Assembly: GCA_040954595.2 (NCBI GenBank)
Contig: CM082583.2
Coordinates: 13,454,001 to 13,518,000 of the forward strand
DNA from: Balanoglossus misakiensis
Lineage: Eukaryota; Hemichordata
DNA length: 64,000 nt
Reading direction: 5' to 3'
Shown: piece by piece, positions 26,571-39,600 of the stretch
How positions within the stretch are numbered: position 1 is the stretch's first letter
Layout of the letters: each line of letters begins with the position of its first letter
Program-made: the position numbers and the translations under genes
Notes under the pieces: generated by a model
Databases searched by the model: none
Told to the model about the DNA's origin: nothing
Seen by the model: only the letters and a program-made list of their open reading frames with translations

Positions 26571-27348
26571 AGATATGAACATTGAATAATTTAAGGAAAT
26601 TGCAATTCAATAAGTCAGTATTTTTGTACTCTATAAAAATATAACATTTTGATGAAGCTCTTATAAAATTATGTGTGCATGATTACTCGTAAATTAATAA
26701 GTCAATAAAGATATTTTTGCATGAAATGTGATTTTTGTTAAAAATGTAAAATAAAGCAAGATGAGTGTTGAAGTATTTTAAGCTAACAACAAAAAATTAT
26801 GTATGAATTTCATCAACTTTTTGGGGGAAAACTATTTATTTTGGATGTTCAATAACCCTTGTACACTTTGGTTCTTCTTCTCCTTGTCATTATTGGGAAG
26901 TAATCAAGACATTCTTTTGTGATATGCTTTTAACCAAATTAAATTTATGAGAAATTTACTAAATATAACAATTACCAGATACAAATTTGGCTTTCATGGG
27001 ATTTGAATAAAATGGTCAATAAGAAACAATGTTCCGTGCACATTTTCTTATGTACATGTATGTCTTAGTATAGCCTTATTCAAAATGGCCATCAGTTGTC
27101 ATAGGAACAATCAGCCTAACATCAGCAATCCACAATGAATATGTATTTGATAAGCTTTTGTTTGTATTAAAAGATTTTTTGTTGTTGACATTATACCAAT
27201 TCTTGCCTTGTTTTTATTTATTTACCCTTTTTCGGAACATGCTCATAAGAAATTAAAATGTATTACACTGCTTAAACACAACTGAATATTTGTAAGATGA
27301 ATCATTTGAGGAGTATTTTTTCATATTCTGTGTGCCAGTTTCTTCTTT
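26571..27348 (+). other. CNTLN 3' UTR and intergenic spacer with poly(A) signals
   Basis: AT-rich non-coding sequence between the CNTLN stop and the satellite. AATAAA occurs at 26704-26709 and 26750-26755, about 135 and 180 bases after the stop, which is a normal 3' UTR length. Nothing else is recognised before the first satellite monomer at 27349, about 600 bp beyond the second signal. Confidence 0.7.
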
Positions 27349-27711
27349 GCGAATTTTCAAAATTTGGTCATTTTTTCGAAAAAACCATGGGTTATAGCTC
27401 ATGAAAATCATCCAGAAATGACAATTTTTCGACTTTGCGAATTTTCAAAATTTGGTCATTTTTTCGAAAAAACCATGGGTTATAGCTCATGAAAATCATC
27501 CAGAAATGACAATTTTTCGACTTTGCGAATTTTCAAAATTTGGTCATTTTTTGAAAAAACCATGGGTTATAGCTCAGGAAAATGTTCAAAAATCGAGGAT
27601 TTTTCGACTTTGCGAATTTTCAAAATTTGGTCATTTTTTGAAAAAACCATGGGTTATAGCTCAGGAAAATGTTCAAAAATCTAGGATTTTTCGACTTTGC
27701 GAATTTTCAAT
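27349..27711 (+). repeat. Left plus-oriented satellite edge (88-bp then 87-bp units)
   Basis: Monomers begin at 27349, 27437, 27525, 27612 and 27699, giving spacings of 88, 88, 87 and 87. The two outer units are a distinct edge type with TTTTTTCGAAAAAA and the segment CATCCAGAAATGACAATTTT. The inner two are core type, with CTCAGGAAAATGTTCAAAAA. The block stops abruptly after GCGAATTTTCAA, where the sequence switches to the opposite strand. Confidence 0.92.
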
Positions 27712-30700
27712 TTTCATGAGCTATAACCCATGGTTTTTTCGAAAAAATGACCAAATTTTGAAAATTCGCAAAGTCGAAAAATCCTCGATTTTTGAACATT
27801 TTCATGAGCTATAACCCATGGTTTTTTCGAAAAAATGACCAAATTTTGAAAATTCGCAAAGTCGAAAAATCCTCGATTTTTGAACATTTTCCTGAGCTAT
27901 AACCCATGGTTTTTTTCAAAAAATGACCAAATTTTGAAAATTCGCAAAGTCGAAAAATCCTCGATTTTTGAACATTTTCCTGAGCTATAACCCATGGTTT
28001 TTTTCAAAAAATGACCAAATTTTGAAAATTCGCAAAGTCGAAAAATCCTCGATTTTTGAACATTTTCCTGAGCTATAACCCATGGTTTTTTCAAAAAATG
28101 ACCAAATTTTGAAAATTCGCAAAGTCGAAAAATCCTCGATTTTTGAACATTTTCCTGAGCTATAACCCATGGTTTTTTCAAAAAATGACCAAATTTTGAA
28201 AATTCGCAAAGTCGAAAAATCCTCGATTTTTGAACATTTTCCTGAGCTATAACCCATGGTTTTTTCAAAAAATGACCAAATTTTGAAAATTCGCAAAGTC
28301 GAAAAATCCTCGATTTTTGAACATTTTCCTGAGCTATAACCCATGGTTTTTTTCAAAAAATGACCAAATTTTGAAAATTCGCAAAGTCGAAAAATCCTCG
28401 ATTTTTGAACATTTTCCTGAGCTATAACCCATGGTTTTTTTCAAAAAATAACCAAATTTTGAAAATTCGCAAAGTCGAAAAATCCTCGATTTTTGAACAT
28501 TTTCCTGAGCTATAACCCATGGTTTTTTCAAAAAATAACCAAATTTTGAAAATTCGCAAAGTCGAAAAATCCTCGATTTTTGAACATTTTCCTGAGCTAT
28601 AACCCATGGTTTTTTTCAAAAAATGACCAAATTTTGAAAATTCGCAAAGTCGAAAAATCCTCGATTTTTGAACATTTTCCTGAGCTATAACCCATGGTTT
28701 TTTCAAAAAATGACCAAATTTTGAAAATTCGCAAAGTCGAAAAATCCTCGATTTTTGAACATTTTCCTGAGCTATAACCCATGGTTTTTTCAAAAAATGA
28801 CCAAATTTTGAAAATTCGCAAAGTCGAAAAATCCTCGATTTTTGAACATTTTCCTGAGCTATAACCCATGGTTTTTTCAAAAAATGACCAAATTTTGAAA
28901 ATTCGCAAAGTCGAAAAATCCTCGATTTTTGAACATTTTCCTGAGCTATAACCCATGGTGTTTTCAAAAAATGACCAAATTTTGAAAATTCGCAAAGTCG
29001 AAAAATCCTCGATTTTTGAACATTTTCCTGAGCTATAACCCATGGTTTTTTCAAAAAATGACCAAATTTTGAAAATTCGCAAAGTCGAAAAATCCTCGAT
29101 TTCCTGAGCTATAACCCATGGTTTTTTCAAAAAATGACCAAATTTTGAAAATTCGCAAAGTCGAAAAATCCTCGATTTTTGAACATTTTCCTGAGCTATA
29201 ACCCATGGTTTTTTCAAAAAATGACCAAATTTTGAAAATTCGCAAAGTCGAAAAATCCTCGATTTTTGAACATTTTCCTGAGCTATAACCCATGGTTTTT
29301 TCAAAAAATGACCAAATTTTGAAAATTCGCAAAGTCGAAAAATCCTCGATTTTTGAACATTTTCCTGAGCTATAACCCATGGTTTTTTCAAAAAATGACC
29401 AAATTTTGAAAATTCGCAAAGTCGAAAAATCCTCGATTTTTGAACATTTTCCTGAGCTATAACCCATGGTTTTTTCAAAAAATGACCAAATTTTGAAAAT
29501 TCGCAAAGTCGAAAAATCCTCGATTTTTGAACATTTTCCTGAGCTATAACCCATGGTTTTTTCAAAAAATGACCAAATTTTGAAAATTCGCAAAGTCGAA
29601 AAATCCTCGATTTTTGAACATTTTCCTGAGCTATAACCCATGGTTTTTTCAGAAAAATGACCAAATTTTGAAAATTCGCAAAGTCGAAAAATCCTCGATT
29701 TTTGAACATTTTCCTGAGCTATAACCCATGGTTTTTTCAAAAAATGACCAAATTTTGAAAATTCGCAAAGTCGAAAAATCCTCGATTTTTGAACATTTTC
29801 CTGAGCTATAACCCATGGTTTTTTCAAAAAATGACCAAATTTTGAAAATTCGCAAAGTCGAAAAATCCTCGATTTTTGAACATTTTCCTGAGCTATAACC
29901 CATGGTTTTTTCAAAAAATGACCAAATTTTGAAAATTCGCAAAGTCGAAAAATCCTCGATTTTTGAACATTTTCCTGAGCTATAACCCATGGTTTTTTCA
30001 AAAAATGACCAAATTTTGAAAATTCGCAAAGTCGAAAAATCCTCGACTTTTGAACATTTTCCTGAGCTATATCCCATGGTTTTTTCAAAAAATGACCAAA
30101 TTTTGAAAATTCGCAAAGTCGAAAAATCCTCGATTTTTGAACATTTTCCTGAGCTATAACCCATGGTTTTTTCAAAAAATGACCAAATTTTGAAAATTCG
30201 CAAAGTCGAAAAATCCTCGATTTTTGAACATTTTCCTGAGCTATAACCCATGGTGTTTTCAAAAAATGACCAAATTTTGAAAATTCGCAAAGTCGAAAAA
30301 TCCTCGATTTTTGAACATTTTCCTGAGCTATAACCCATGGTGTTTTCAAAAAATGACCAAATTTTGAAAATTCGCAAAGTCGAAAAATCCTCGATTTTTG
30401 AACATTTTCCTGAGCTATAACCCATGGTTTTTTCAAAAAATGACCAAATTTTGAAAATTCGCAAAGTCGAAAAATCCTCGATTTTTGAACATTTTCCTGA
30501 GCTATAACCCATGGTTTTTTCAAAAAATGACCAAATTTTGAAAATTCGCAAAGTCGAAAAATCCTCGATTTTTGAACATTTTCCTGAGCTATAACCCATG
30601 GTTTTTTCAAAAAATGACCAAATTTTGAAAATTCGCAAAGTCGAAAAATCCTCGATTTTTGAACATTTTCCTGAGCTATAACCCATGGTTTTTTCAAAAA

Positions 30701-33700
30701 ATGACCAAATTTTGAAAATTCGCAAAGTCGAAAAATCCTCGATTTTTGAACATTTTCCTGAGCTATAACCCATGGTTTTTTCAAAAAATGACCAAATTTT
30801 GAAAATTCGCAAAGTCGAAAAATCCTCGATTTTTGAACATTTTCCTGAGCTATAACCCATGGTTTTTTCAAAAAATGACCAAATTTTGAAAATTCGCAAA
30901 GTCGAAAAATCCTCGATTTTTGAACATTTTCCTGAGCTATAACCCATGGTTTTTTCAAAAAATGACCAAATTTTGAAAATTCGCAAAGTCGAAAAATCCT
31001 CGATTTTTGAACATTTTCCTGAGCTATAACCCATGGTTTTTTCAAAAAATGACCAAATTTTGAAAATTCGCAAAGTCGAAAAATCCTCGATTTTTGAACA
31101 TTTTCCTGAGCTATAACCCATGGTTTTTTCAAAAAATGACCAAATTTTGAAAATTCGCAAAGTCGAAAAATCCTCGATTTTTGAACATTTTCCTGAGCTA
31201 TAACCCATGGTGTTTTCAAAAAATGACCAAATTTTGAAAATTCGCAAAGTCGAAAAATCCTCGATTTTTGAACATTTTCCTGAGCTATAACCCATGGTTT
31301 TTTCAAAAAATGACCAAATTTTGAAAATTCGCAAAGTCGAAAAATCCTCGATTTTTGAACATTTTCCTGAGCTATAACCCATGGTTTTTTCAAAAAATGA
31401 CCAAATTTTGAAAATTCGCAAAGTCGAAAAATCCTCGATTTTTGAACATTTTCCTGAGCTATAACCCATGGTTTTTTCAAAAAATGACCAAATTTTGAAA
31501 ATTCGCAAAGTCGAAAAATCCTCGATTTTTGAACATTTTCCTGAGCTATAACCCATGGTTTTTTCAAAAAATGACCAAATTTTGAAAATTCGCAAAGTCG
31601 AAAAATCCTCGATTTTTGAACATTTTCCTGAGCTATAACCCATGGTTTTTTCAAAAAATGACCAAATTTTGAAAATTCGCAAAGTCGAAAAATCCTCGAT
31701 TTTTGAACATTTTCCTGAGCTATAACCCATGGTTTTTTCAAAAAATGACCAAATTTTGAAAATTCGCAAAGTCGAAAAATCCTCGATTTTTGAACATTTT
31801 CCTGAGCTATAACCCATGGTTTTTTCAAAAAATGACCAAATTTTGAAAATTCGCAAAGTCGAAAAATCCTCGATTTTTGAACATTTTCCTGAGCTATAAC
31901 CCATGGTTTTTTCAAAAAATGACCAAATTTTGAAAATTCGCAAAGTCGAAAAATCCTCGATTTTTGAACATTTTCCTGAGCTATAACCCATGGTTTTTTT
32001 AAAAAATGACCAAATTTTGAAAATTCGCAAAGTCGAAAAATCCTCGATTTTTGAACATTTTCCTGAGCTATAACCCATGGTTTTTTCAAAAAATGACCAA
32101 ATTTTGAAAATTCGCAAAGTCGAAAAATCCTCGATTTTTGAACATTTTCCTGAGCTATAACCCATGGTTTTTTCAAAAAATGACCAAATTTTGAAAATTC
32201 GCAAAGTCGAAAAATCCTCGATTTTTGAACATTTTCCTGAGCTATAACCCATGGTTTTTTCAAAAAATGACCAAATTTTGAAAATTCGCAAAGTCGAAAA
32301 ATCCTCGATTTTTGAACATTTTCCTGAGCTATAACCCATGGTTTTTTCAAAAAATGACCAAATTTTGAAAATTCGCAAAGTCGAAAAATCCTCGATTTTT
32401 GAACATTTTCCTGAGCTATAACCCATGGTTTTTTCAAAAAATGACCAAATTTTGAAAATTCGCAAAGTCGAAAAATCCTCGATTTTTGAACATTTTCCTG
32501 AGCTATAACCCATGGTTTTTTCAAAAAATGACCAAATTTTGAAAATTCGCAAAGTCGAAAAATCCTCGATTTTTGAACATTTTCCTGAGCTATAACCCAT
32601 GGTTTTTTCAAAAAATGACCAAATTTTGAAAATTCGCAAAGTCGAAAAATCCTCGATTTTTGAACATTTTCCTGAGCTATAACCCATGGTTTTTTCAAAA
32701 AATGACCAAATTTTGAAAATTCGCAAAGTCGAAAAATCCTCGATTTTTGAACATTTTCCTGAGCTATAACCCATGGTTTTTTCAAAAAATGACCAAATTT
32801 TGAAAATTCGCAAAGTCGAAAAATCCTCGATTTTTGAACATTTTCCTGAGCTATAACCCATGGTTTTTTCAAAAAATGACCAAATTTTGAAAATTCGCAA
32901 AGTCGAAAAATCCTCGATTTTTGAACATTTTCCTGAGCTATAACCCATGGTGTTTTCAAAAAATGACCAAATTTTGAAAATTCGCAAAGTCGAAAAATCC
33001 TCGATTTTTGAACATTTTCCTGAGCTATAACCCATGGTTTTTTCAAAAAATGACCAAATTTTGAAAATTCGCAAAGTCGAAAAATCCTCGATTTTTGAAC
33101 ATTTTCCTGAGCTATAACCCATGGTTTTTTCAAAAAATGACCAAATTTTGAAAATTCGCAAAGTCGAAAAATCCTCGATTTTTGAACATTTTCCTGAGCT
33201 ATAACCCATGGTTTTTTCAAAAAATGACCAAATTTTGAAAATTCGCAAAGTCGAAAAATCCTCGATTTTTGAACATTTTCCTGAGCTATAACCCATGGTT
33301 TTTTCAAAAAATGACCAAATTTTGAAAATTCGCAAAGTCGAAAAATCCTCGATTTTTGAACATTTTCCTGAGCTATAACCCATGGTTTTTTCAAAAAATG
33401 ACCAAATTTTGAAAATTCGCAAAGTCGAAAAATCCTCGATTTTTGAACATTTTCCTGAGCTATAACCCATGGTTTTTTCAAAAAATGACCAAATTTTGAA
33501 AATTCGCAAAGTCGAAAAATCCTCGATTTTTGAACATTTTCCTGAGCTATAACCCATGGTTTTTTCAAAAAATGACCAAATTTTGAAAATTCGCAAAGTC
33601 GAAAAATCCTCGATTTTTGAACATTTTCCTGAGCTATAACCCATGGTTTTTTCAAAAAATGACCAAATTTTGAAAATTCGCAAAGTCGAAAAATCCTCGA

Positions 33701-36290
33701 TTTTTGAACATTTTCCTGAGCTATAACCCATGGTTTTTTCAAAAAATGACCAAATTTTGAAAATTCGCAAAGTCGAAAAATCCTCGATTTTTGAACATTT
33801 TCCTGAGCTATAACCCATGGTTTTTTCAAAAAATGACCAAATTTTGAAAATTCGCAAAGTCGAAAAATCCTCGACTTTTGAACATTTTCCTGAGCTATAT
33901 CCCATGGTTTTTTCAAAAAATGACCAAATTTTGAAAATTCGCAAAGTCGAAAAATCCTCGATTTTTGAACATTTTCCTGAGCTATAACCCATGGTTTTTT
34001 CAAAAAATGACCAAATTTTGAAAATTCGCAAAGTCGAAAAATCCTCGATTTTTGAACATTTTCCTGAGCTATAACCCATGGTTTTTTCAAAAAATGACCA
34101 AATTTTGAAAATTCGCAAAGTCGAAAAATCCTCGATTTTTGAACATTTTCCTGAGCTATAACCCATGGTTTTTTCAAAAAATGACCAAATTTTGAAAATT
34201 CGCAAAGTCGAAAAATCCTCGATTTTTGAACATTTTCCTGAGCTATAACCCATGGTTTTTTCAAAAAATGACCAAATTTTGAAAATTCGCAAAGTCGAAA
34301 AATCCTCGATTTTTGAACATTTTCCTGAGCTATAACCCATGGTTTTTTCAAAAAATGACCAAATTTTGAAAATTCGCAAAGTCGAAAAATCCTCGATTTT
34401 TGAACATTTTCCTGAGCTATAACCCATGGTTTTTTCAAAAAATGACCAAATTTTGAAAATTCGCAAAGTCGAAAAATCCTCGATTTTTGAACATTTTCCT
34501 GAGCTATAACCCATGGTTTTTTCAAAAAATGACCAAATTTTGAAAATTCGCAAAGTCGAAAAATCCTCGATTTTTGAACATTTTCCTGAGCTATAACCCA
34601 TGGTTTTTTCAAAAAATGACCAAATTTTGAAAATTCGCAAAGTCGAAAAATCCTCGATTTTTGAACATTTTCCTGAGCTATAACCCATGGTTTTTTCAAA
34701 AAATGACCAAATTTTGAAAATTCGCAAAGTCGAAAAATCCTCGATTTTTGAACATTTTCCTGAGCTATAACCCATGGTTTTTTCAAAAAATGACCAAATT
34801 TTGAAAATTCGCAAAGTCGAAAAATCCTCGATTTTTGAACATTTTCCTGAGCTATAACCCATGGTTTTTTCAAAAAATGACCAAATTTTGAAAATTCGCA
34901 AAGTCGAAAAATCCTCGATTTTTGAACATTTTCCTGAGCTATAACCCATGGTTTTTTCAAAAAATGACCAAATTTTGAAAATTCGCAAAGTCGAAAAATC
35001 CTCGATTTTTGAACATTTTCCTGAGCTATAACCCATGGTTTTTTCAAAAAATGACCAAATTTTGAAAATTCGCAAAGTCGAAAAATCCTCGATTTTTGAA
35101 CATTTTCCTGAGCTATAACCCATGGTTTTTTCAAAAAATGACCAAATTTTGAAAATTCGCAAAGTCGAAAAATCCTCGATTTTTGAACATTTTCCTGAGC
35201 TATAACCCATGGTTTTTTCAAAAAATGACCAAATTTTGAAAATTCGCAAAGTCGAAAAATCCTCGATTTTTGAACATTTTCCTGAGCTATAACCCATGGT
35301 TTTTTCAAAAAATGACCAAATTTTGAAAATTCGCAAAGTCGAAAAATCCTCGATTTTTGAACATTTTCCTGAGCTATAACCCATGGTTTTTTCAAAAAAT
35401 GACCAAATTTTGAAAATTCGCAAAGTCGAAAAATCCTCGATTTTTGAACATTTTCCTGAGCTATAACCCATGGTTTTTTCAAAAAATGACCAAATTTTGA
35501 AAATTCGCAAAGTCGAAAAATCCTCGATTTTTGAACATTTTCCTGAGCTATAACCCATGGTTTTTTCAAAAAATGACCAAATTTTGAAAATTCGCAAAGT
35601 CGAAAAATCCTCGATTTTTGAACATTTTCCTGAGCTATAACCCATGGTTTTTTCAAAAAATGACCAAATTTTGAAAATTCGCAAAGTCGAAAAATCCTCG
35701 ATTTTTGAACATTTTCCTGAGCTATAACCCATGGTTTTTTCAAAAAATGACCAAATTTTGAAAATTCGCAAAGTCGAAAAATCCTCGATTTTTGAACATT
35801 TTCCTGAGCTATAACCCATGGTTTTTTCAAAAAATGACCAAATTTTGAAAATTCGCAAAGTCGAAAAATCCTCGATTTTTGAACATTTTCCTGAGCTATA
35901 ACCCATGGTTTTTTCAAAAAATGACCAAATTTTGAAAATTCGCAAAGTCGAAAAATCCTCGATTTTTGAACATTTTCCTGAGCTATAACCCATGGTTTTT
36001 TCAAAAAATGACCAAATTTTGAAAATTCGCAAAGTCGAAAAATCCTCGATTTTTGAACATTTTCCTGAGCTATAACCCATGGTTTTTTCAAAAAATGACC
36101 AAATTTTGAAAATTCGCAAAGTCGAAAAATCCTCGATTTTTGAACATTTTCCTGAGCTATAACCCATGGTTTTTTCAAAAAATGACCAAATTTTGAAAAT
36201 TCGCAAAGTCGAAAAATCCTCGATTTTTGAACATTTTCCTGAGCTATAACCCATGGTTTTTTCAAAAAATGACCAAATTTTGAAAATTCG

Positions 36291-36390
36291 NNNNNNNNNN
36301 NNNNNNNNNNNNNNNNNNNNNNNNNNNNNNNNNNNNNNNNNNNNNNNNNNNNNNNNNNNNNNNNNNNNNNNNNNNNNNNNNNNNNNNNNN
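36291..36390. other. 100-N assembly gap inside the satellite
   Basis: Exactly 100 N, the usual placeholder for a gap of unknown length. Satellite monomers abut both sides. True array length is therefore unknown and probably greater than drawn. Confidence 0.98.
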
Positions 36391-36699
36391 AAATTTTGAA
36401 AATTCGCAAAGTCGAAAAATCCTCGATTTTTGAACATTTTCCTGAGCTATAACCCATGGTTTTTTTCAAAAAATGACCAAAATTTTGAAAATTCGCAAAG
36501 TCGAAAAATCCTCGATTTTTGAACATTTTCCTGAGCTATAACCCATGGTTTTTTTCAAAAAATGACCAAATTTTGAAAATTCGCAAAGTCGAAAAATCCT
36601 CGATTTTTGAACATTTTCCTGAGCTATAACCCATGGTTTTTTTCAAAAAATGACCAAATTTTGAAAATTCGCAAAGTCGAAAAATCCTCGATTTTTGAA

Positions 36700-39600
36700 C
36701 ATTTTCCTGAGCTATAACCCATGGTTTTTTTCAAAAAATGACCAAATTTTGAAAATTCGCAAAGTCGAAAAATCCTCGATTTTTGAACATTTTCCTGAGC
36801 TATAACCCATGGTTTTTTTCAAAAAATGACCAAATTTTGAAAATTCGCAAAGTCGAAAAATCCTCGATTTTTGAACATTTTCCTGAGCTATAACCCATGG
36901 TTTTTTCAAAAAATGACCAAATTTTGAAAATTCGCAAAGTCGAAAAATCCTCGATTTTTGAACATTTTCCTGAGCTATAACCCATGGTTTTTTCAAAAAA
37001 TGACCAAATTTTGAAAATTCGCAAAGTCGAAAAATCCTCGATTTTTGAACATTTTCCTGAGCTATAACCCATGGTTTTTTCAAAAAATGACCAAATTTTG
37101 AAAATTCGCAAAGTCGAAAAATCCTCGATTTTTGAACATTTTCCTGAGCTATAACCCATGGTTTTTTCAAAAAATGACCAAATTTTGAAAATTCGCAAAG
37201 TCGAAAAATCCTCGATTTTTGAACATTTTCCTGAGCAATAACCCATGGTTTTTTTCAAAAAATGACCAAATTTTGAAAATTCGCAAAGTCGAAAAATCCT
37301 CGATTTTTGAACATTTTCCTGAGCTATAACCCATGGTTTTTTTCAAAAAATGACCAAATTTTGAAAATTCGCAAAGTCGAAAAATCCTCGATTTTTGAAC
37401 ATTTTCCTGAGCTATAACCCATGGTTTTTTTCAAAAAATGACCAAATTTTGAAAATTCGCAAAGTCGAAAAATCCTCGATTTTTGAACATTTTCCTGAGC
37501 TATAACCCATGGTTTTTTCAAAAAATGACCAAATTTTGAAAATTCGCAAAGTCGAAAAATCCTCGATTTTTGAACATTTTCCTGAGCTATAACCCATGGT
37601 TTTTTTCAAAAAATGACCAAATTTTGAAAATTCGCAAAGTCGAAAAATCCTCGATTTTTGAACATTTTCCTGAGCTATAACCCATGGTTTTTTCAAAAAA
37701 TGACCAAATTTTGAAAATTCGCAAAGTCGAAAAATCCTCGATTTTTGAACATTTTCCTGAGCTATAACCCATGGTTTTTTCAAAAAATGACCAAATTTTG
37801 AAAATTCGCAAAGTCGAAAAATCCTCGATTTTTGAACATTTTCCTGAGCTATAACCCATGGTTTTTTTCAAAAAATGACCAAATTTTGAAAATTCGCAAA
37901 GTCGAAAAATCCTCGATTTTTGAACATTTTCCTGAGCTATAACCCATGGTTTTTTCAAAAAATGACCAAATTTTGAAAATTCGCAAAGTCGAAAAATCCT
38001 CGATTTTTGAACATTTTCCTGAGCTATAACCCATGGTTTTTTCAAAAAATGACCAAATTTTGAAAATTCGCAAAGTCGAAAAATACTCGATTTTTGAACA
38101 TTTTCCTGAGCTATAACCCATGGTTTTTTCAAAAAATGACCAAATTTTGAAAATTCGCAAAGTCGAAAAATACTCGATTTTTGAACATTTTCCTGAGCTA
38201 TAACCCATGGTTTTTTTCAAAAAATGACCAAATTTTGAAAATTCGCAAAGTCGAAAAATACTCGATTTTTGAACATTTTCCTGAGCTATAACCCATGGTT
38301 TTTTTCAAAAAATGACCAAATTTTGAAAATTCGCAAAGTCGAAAAATACTCGATTTTTGAACATTTTCCTGAGCTATAACCCATGGTTTTTTTCAAAAAA
38401 TGACCAAATTTTGAAAATTCGCAAAGTCGAAAAATCCTCGATTTTTGAACATTTTCCTGAGCTATAACCCATGGTTTTTTTTCAAAAAATGACCAAATTT
38501 TGAAAATTCGCAAAGTCGAAAAATCCTCGATTTTTGAACATTTTCCTGAGCTATAACCCATGGTTTTTTTCAAAAAATGACCAAATTTTGAAAATTCGCA
38601 AAGTCGAAAAATCCTCGATTTTTGAACATTTTCCTGAGCTATAACCCATGGTTTTTTTCAAAAAATGACCAAATTTTGAAAATTCGCAAAGTCGAAAAAT
38701 CCTCGATTTTTGAACATTTTCCTGAGCTATAACCCATGGTTTTTTTCAAAAAATGACCAAATTTTGAAAATTCGCAAAGTCGAAAAATCCTCGATTTTTG
38801 AACATTTTCCTGAGCTATAACCCATGGTTTTTTCAAAAAATGACCAAATTTTGAAAATTCGCAAAGTCGAAAAATCCTCGATTTTTGAACATTTTCCTGA
38901 GCTATAACCCATGGTTTTTTTCAAAAAATGACCAAATTTTGAAAATTCGCAAAGTCGAAAAATCCTCGATTTTTGAACATTTTCCTGAGCTATAACCCAT
39001 GGTTTTTTTCAAAAAATGACCAAATTTTGAAAATTCGCAAAGTCGAAAAATCCTCGATTTTTGAACATTTTCCTGAGCTATAACCCATGGTTTTTTTCAA
39101 AAAATGACCAAATTTTGAAAATTCGCAAAGTCGAAAAATCCTCGATTTTTGAACATTTTCCTGAGCTATAACCCATGGTTTTTTTCAAAAAATGACCAAA
39201 TTTTGAAAATTCGCAAAGTCGAAAAATCCTCGATTTTTGAACATTTTCCTGAGCTATAACCCATGGTTTTTTTCAAAAAATGACCAAATTTTGAAAATTC
39301 GCAAAGTCGAAAAATCCTCGATTTTTGAACATTTTCTTGAGCTATAACCCATGGTTTTTTCAAAAAATGACCAAATTTTGAAAATTCGCAAAGTCGAAAA
39401 ATCCTCGATTTTTGAACATTTTCCTGAGCTATAACCCATGGTTTTTTTCAAAAAATGACCAAATTTTGAAAATTCGCAAAGTCGAAAAATCCTCGATTTT
39501 TGAACATTTTCCTGAGCTATAACCCATGGTTTTTTCAAAAAATGACCAAATTTTGAAAATTCGCAAAGTCGACAAATCCTCGATTTTTGAACATTTTCCT

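Noticed and set aside
29051-36526. Minus-strand open frames of 2,491 and 2,262 codons
   Set aside because: They are pure tandem satellite in two overlapping frames, span an N gap and carry no independent coding signal.
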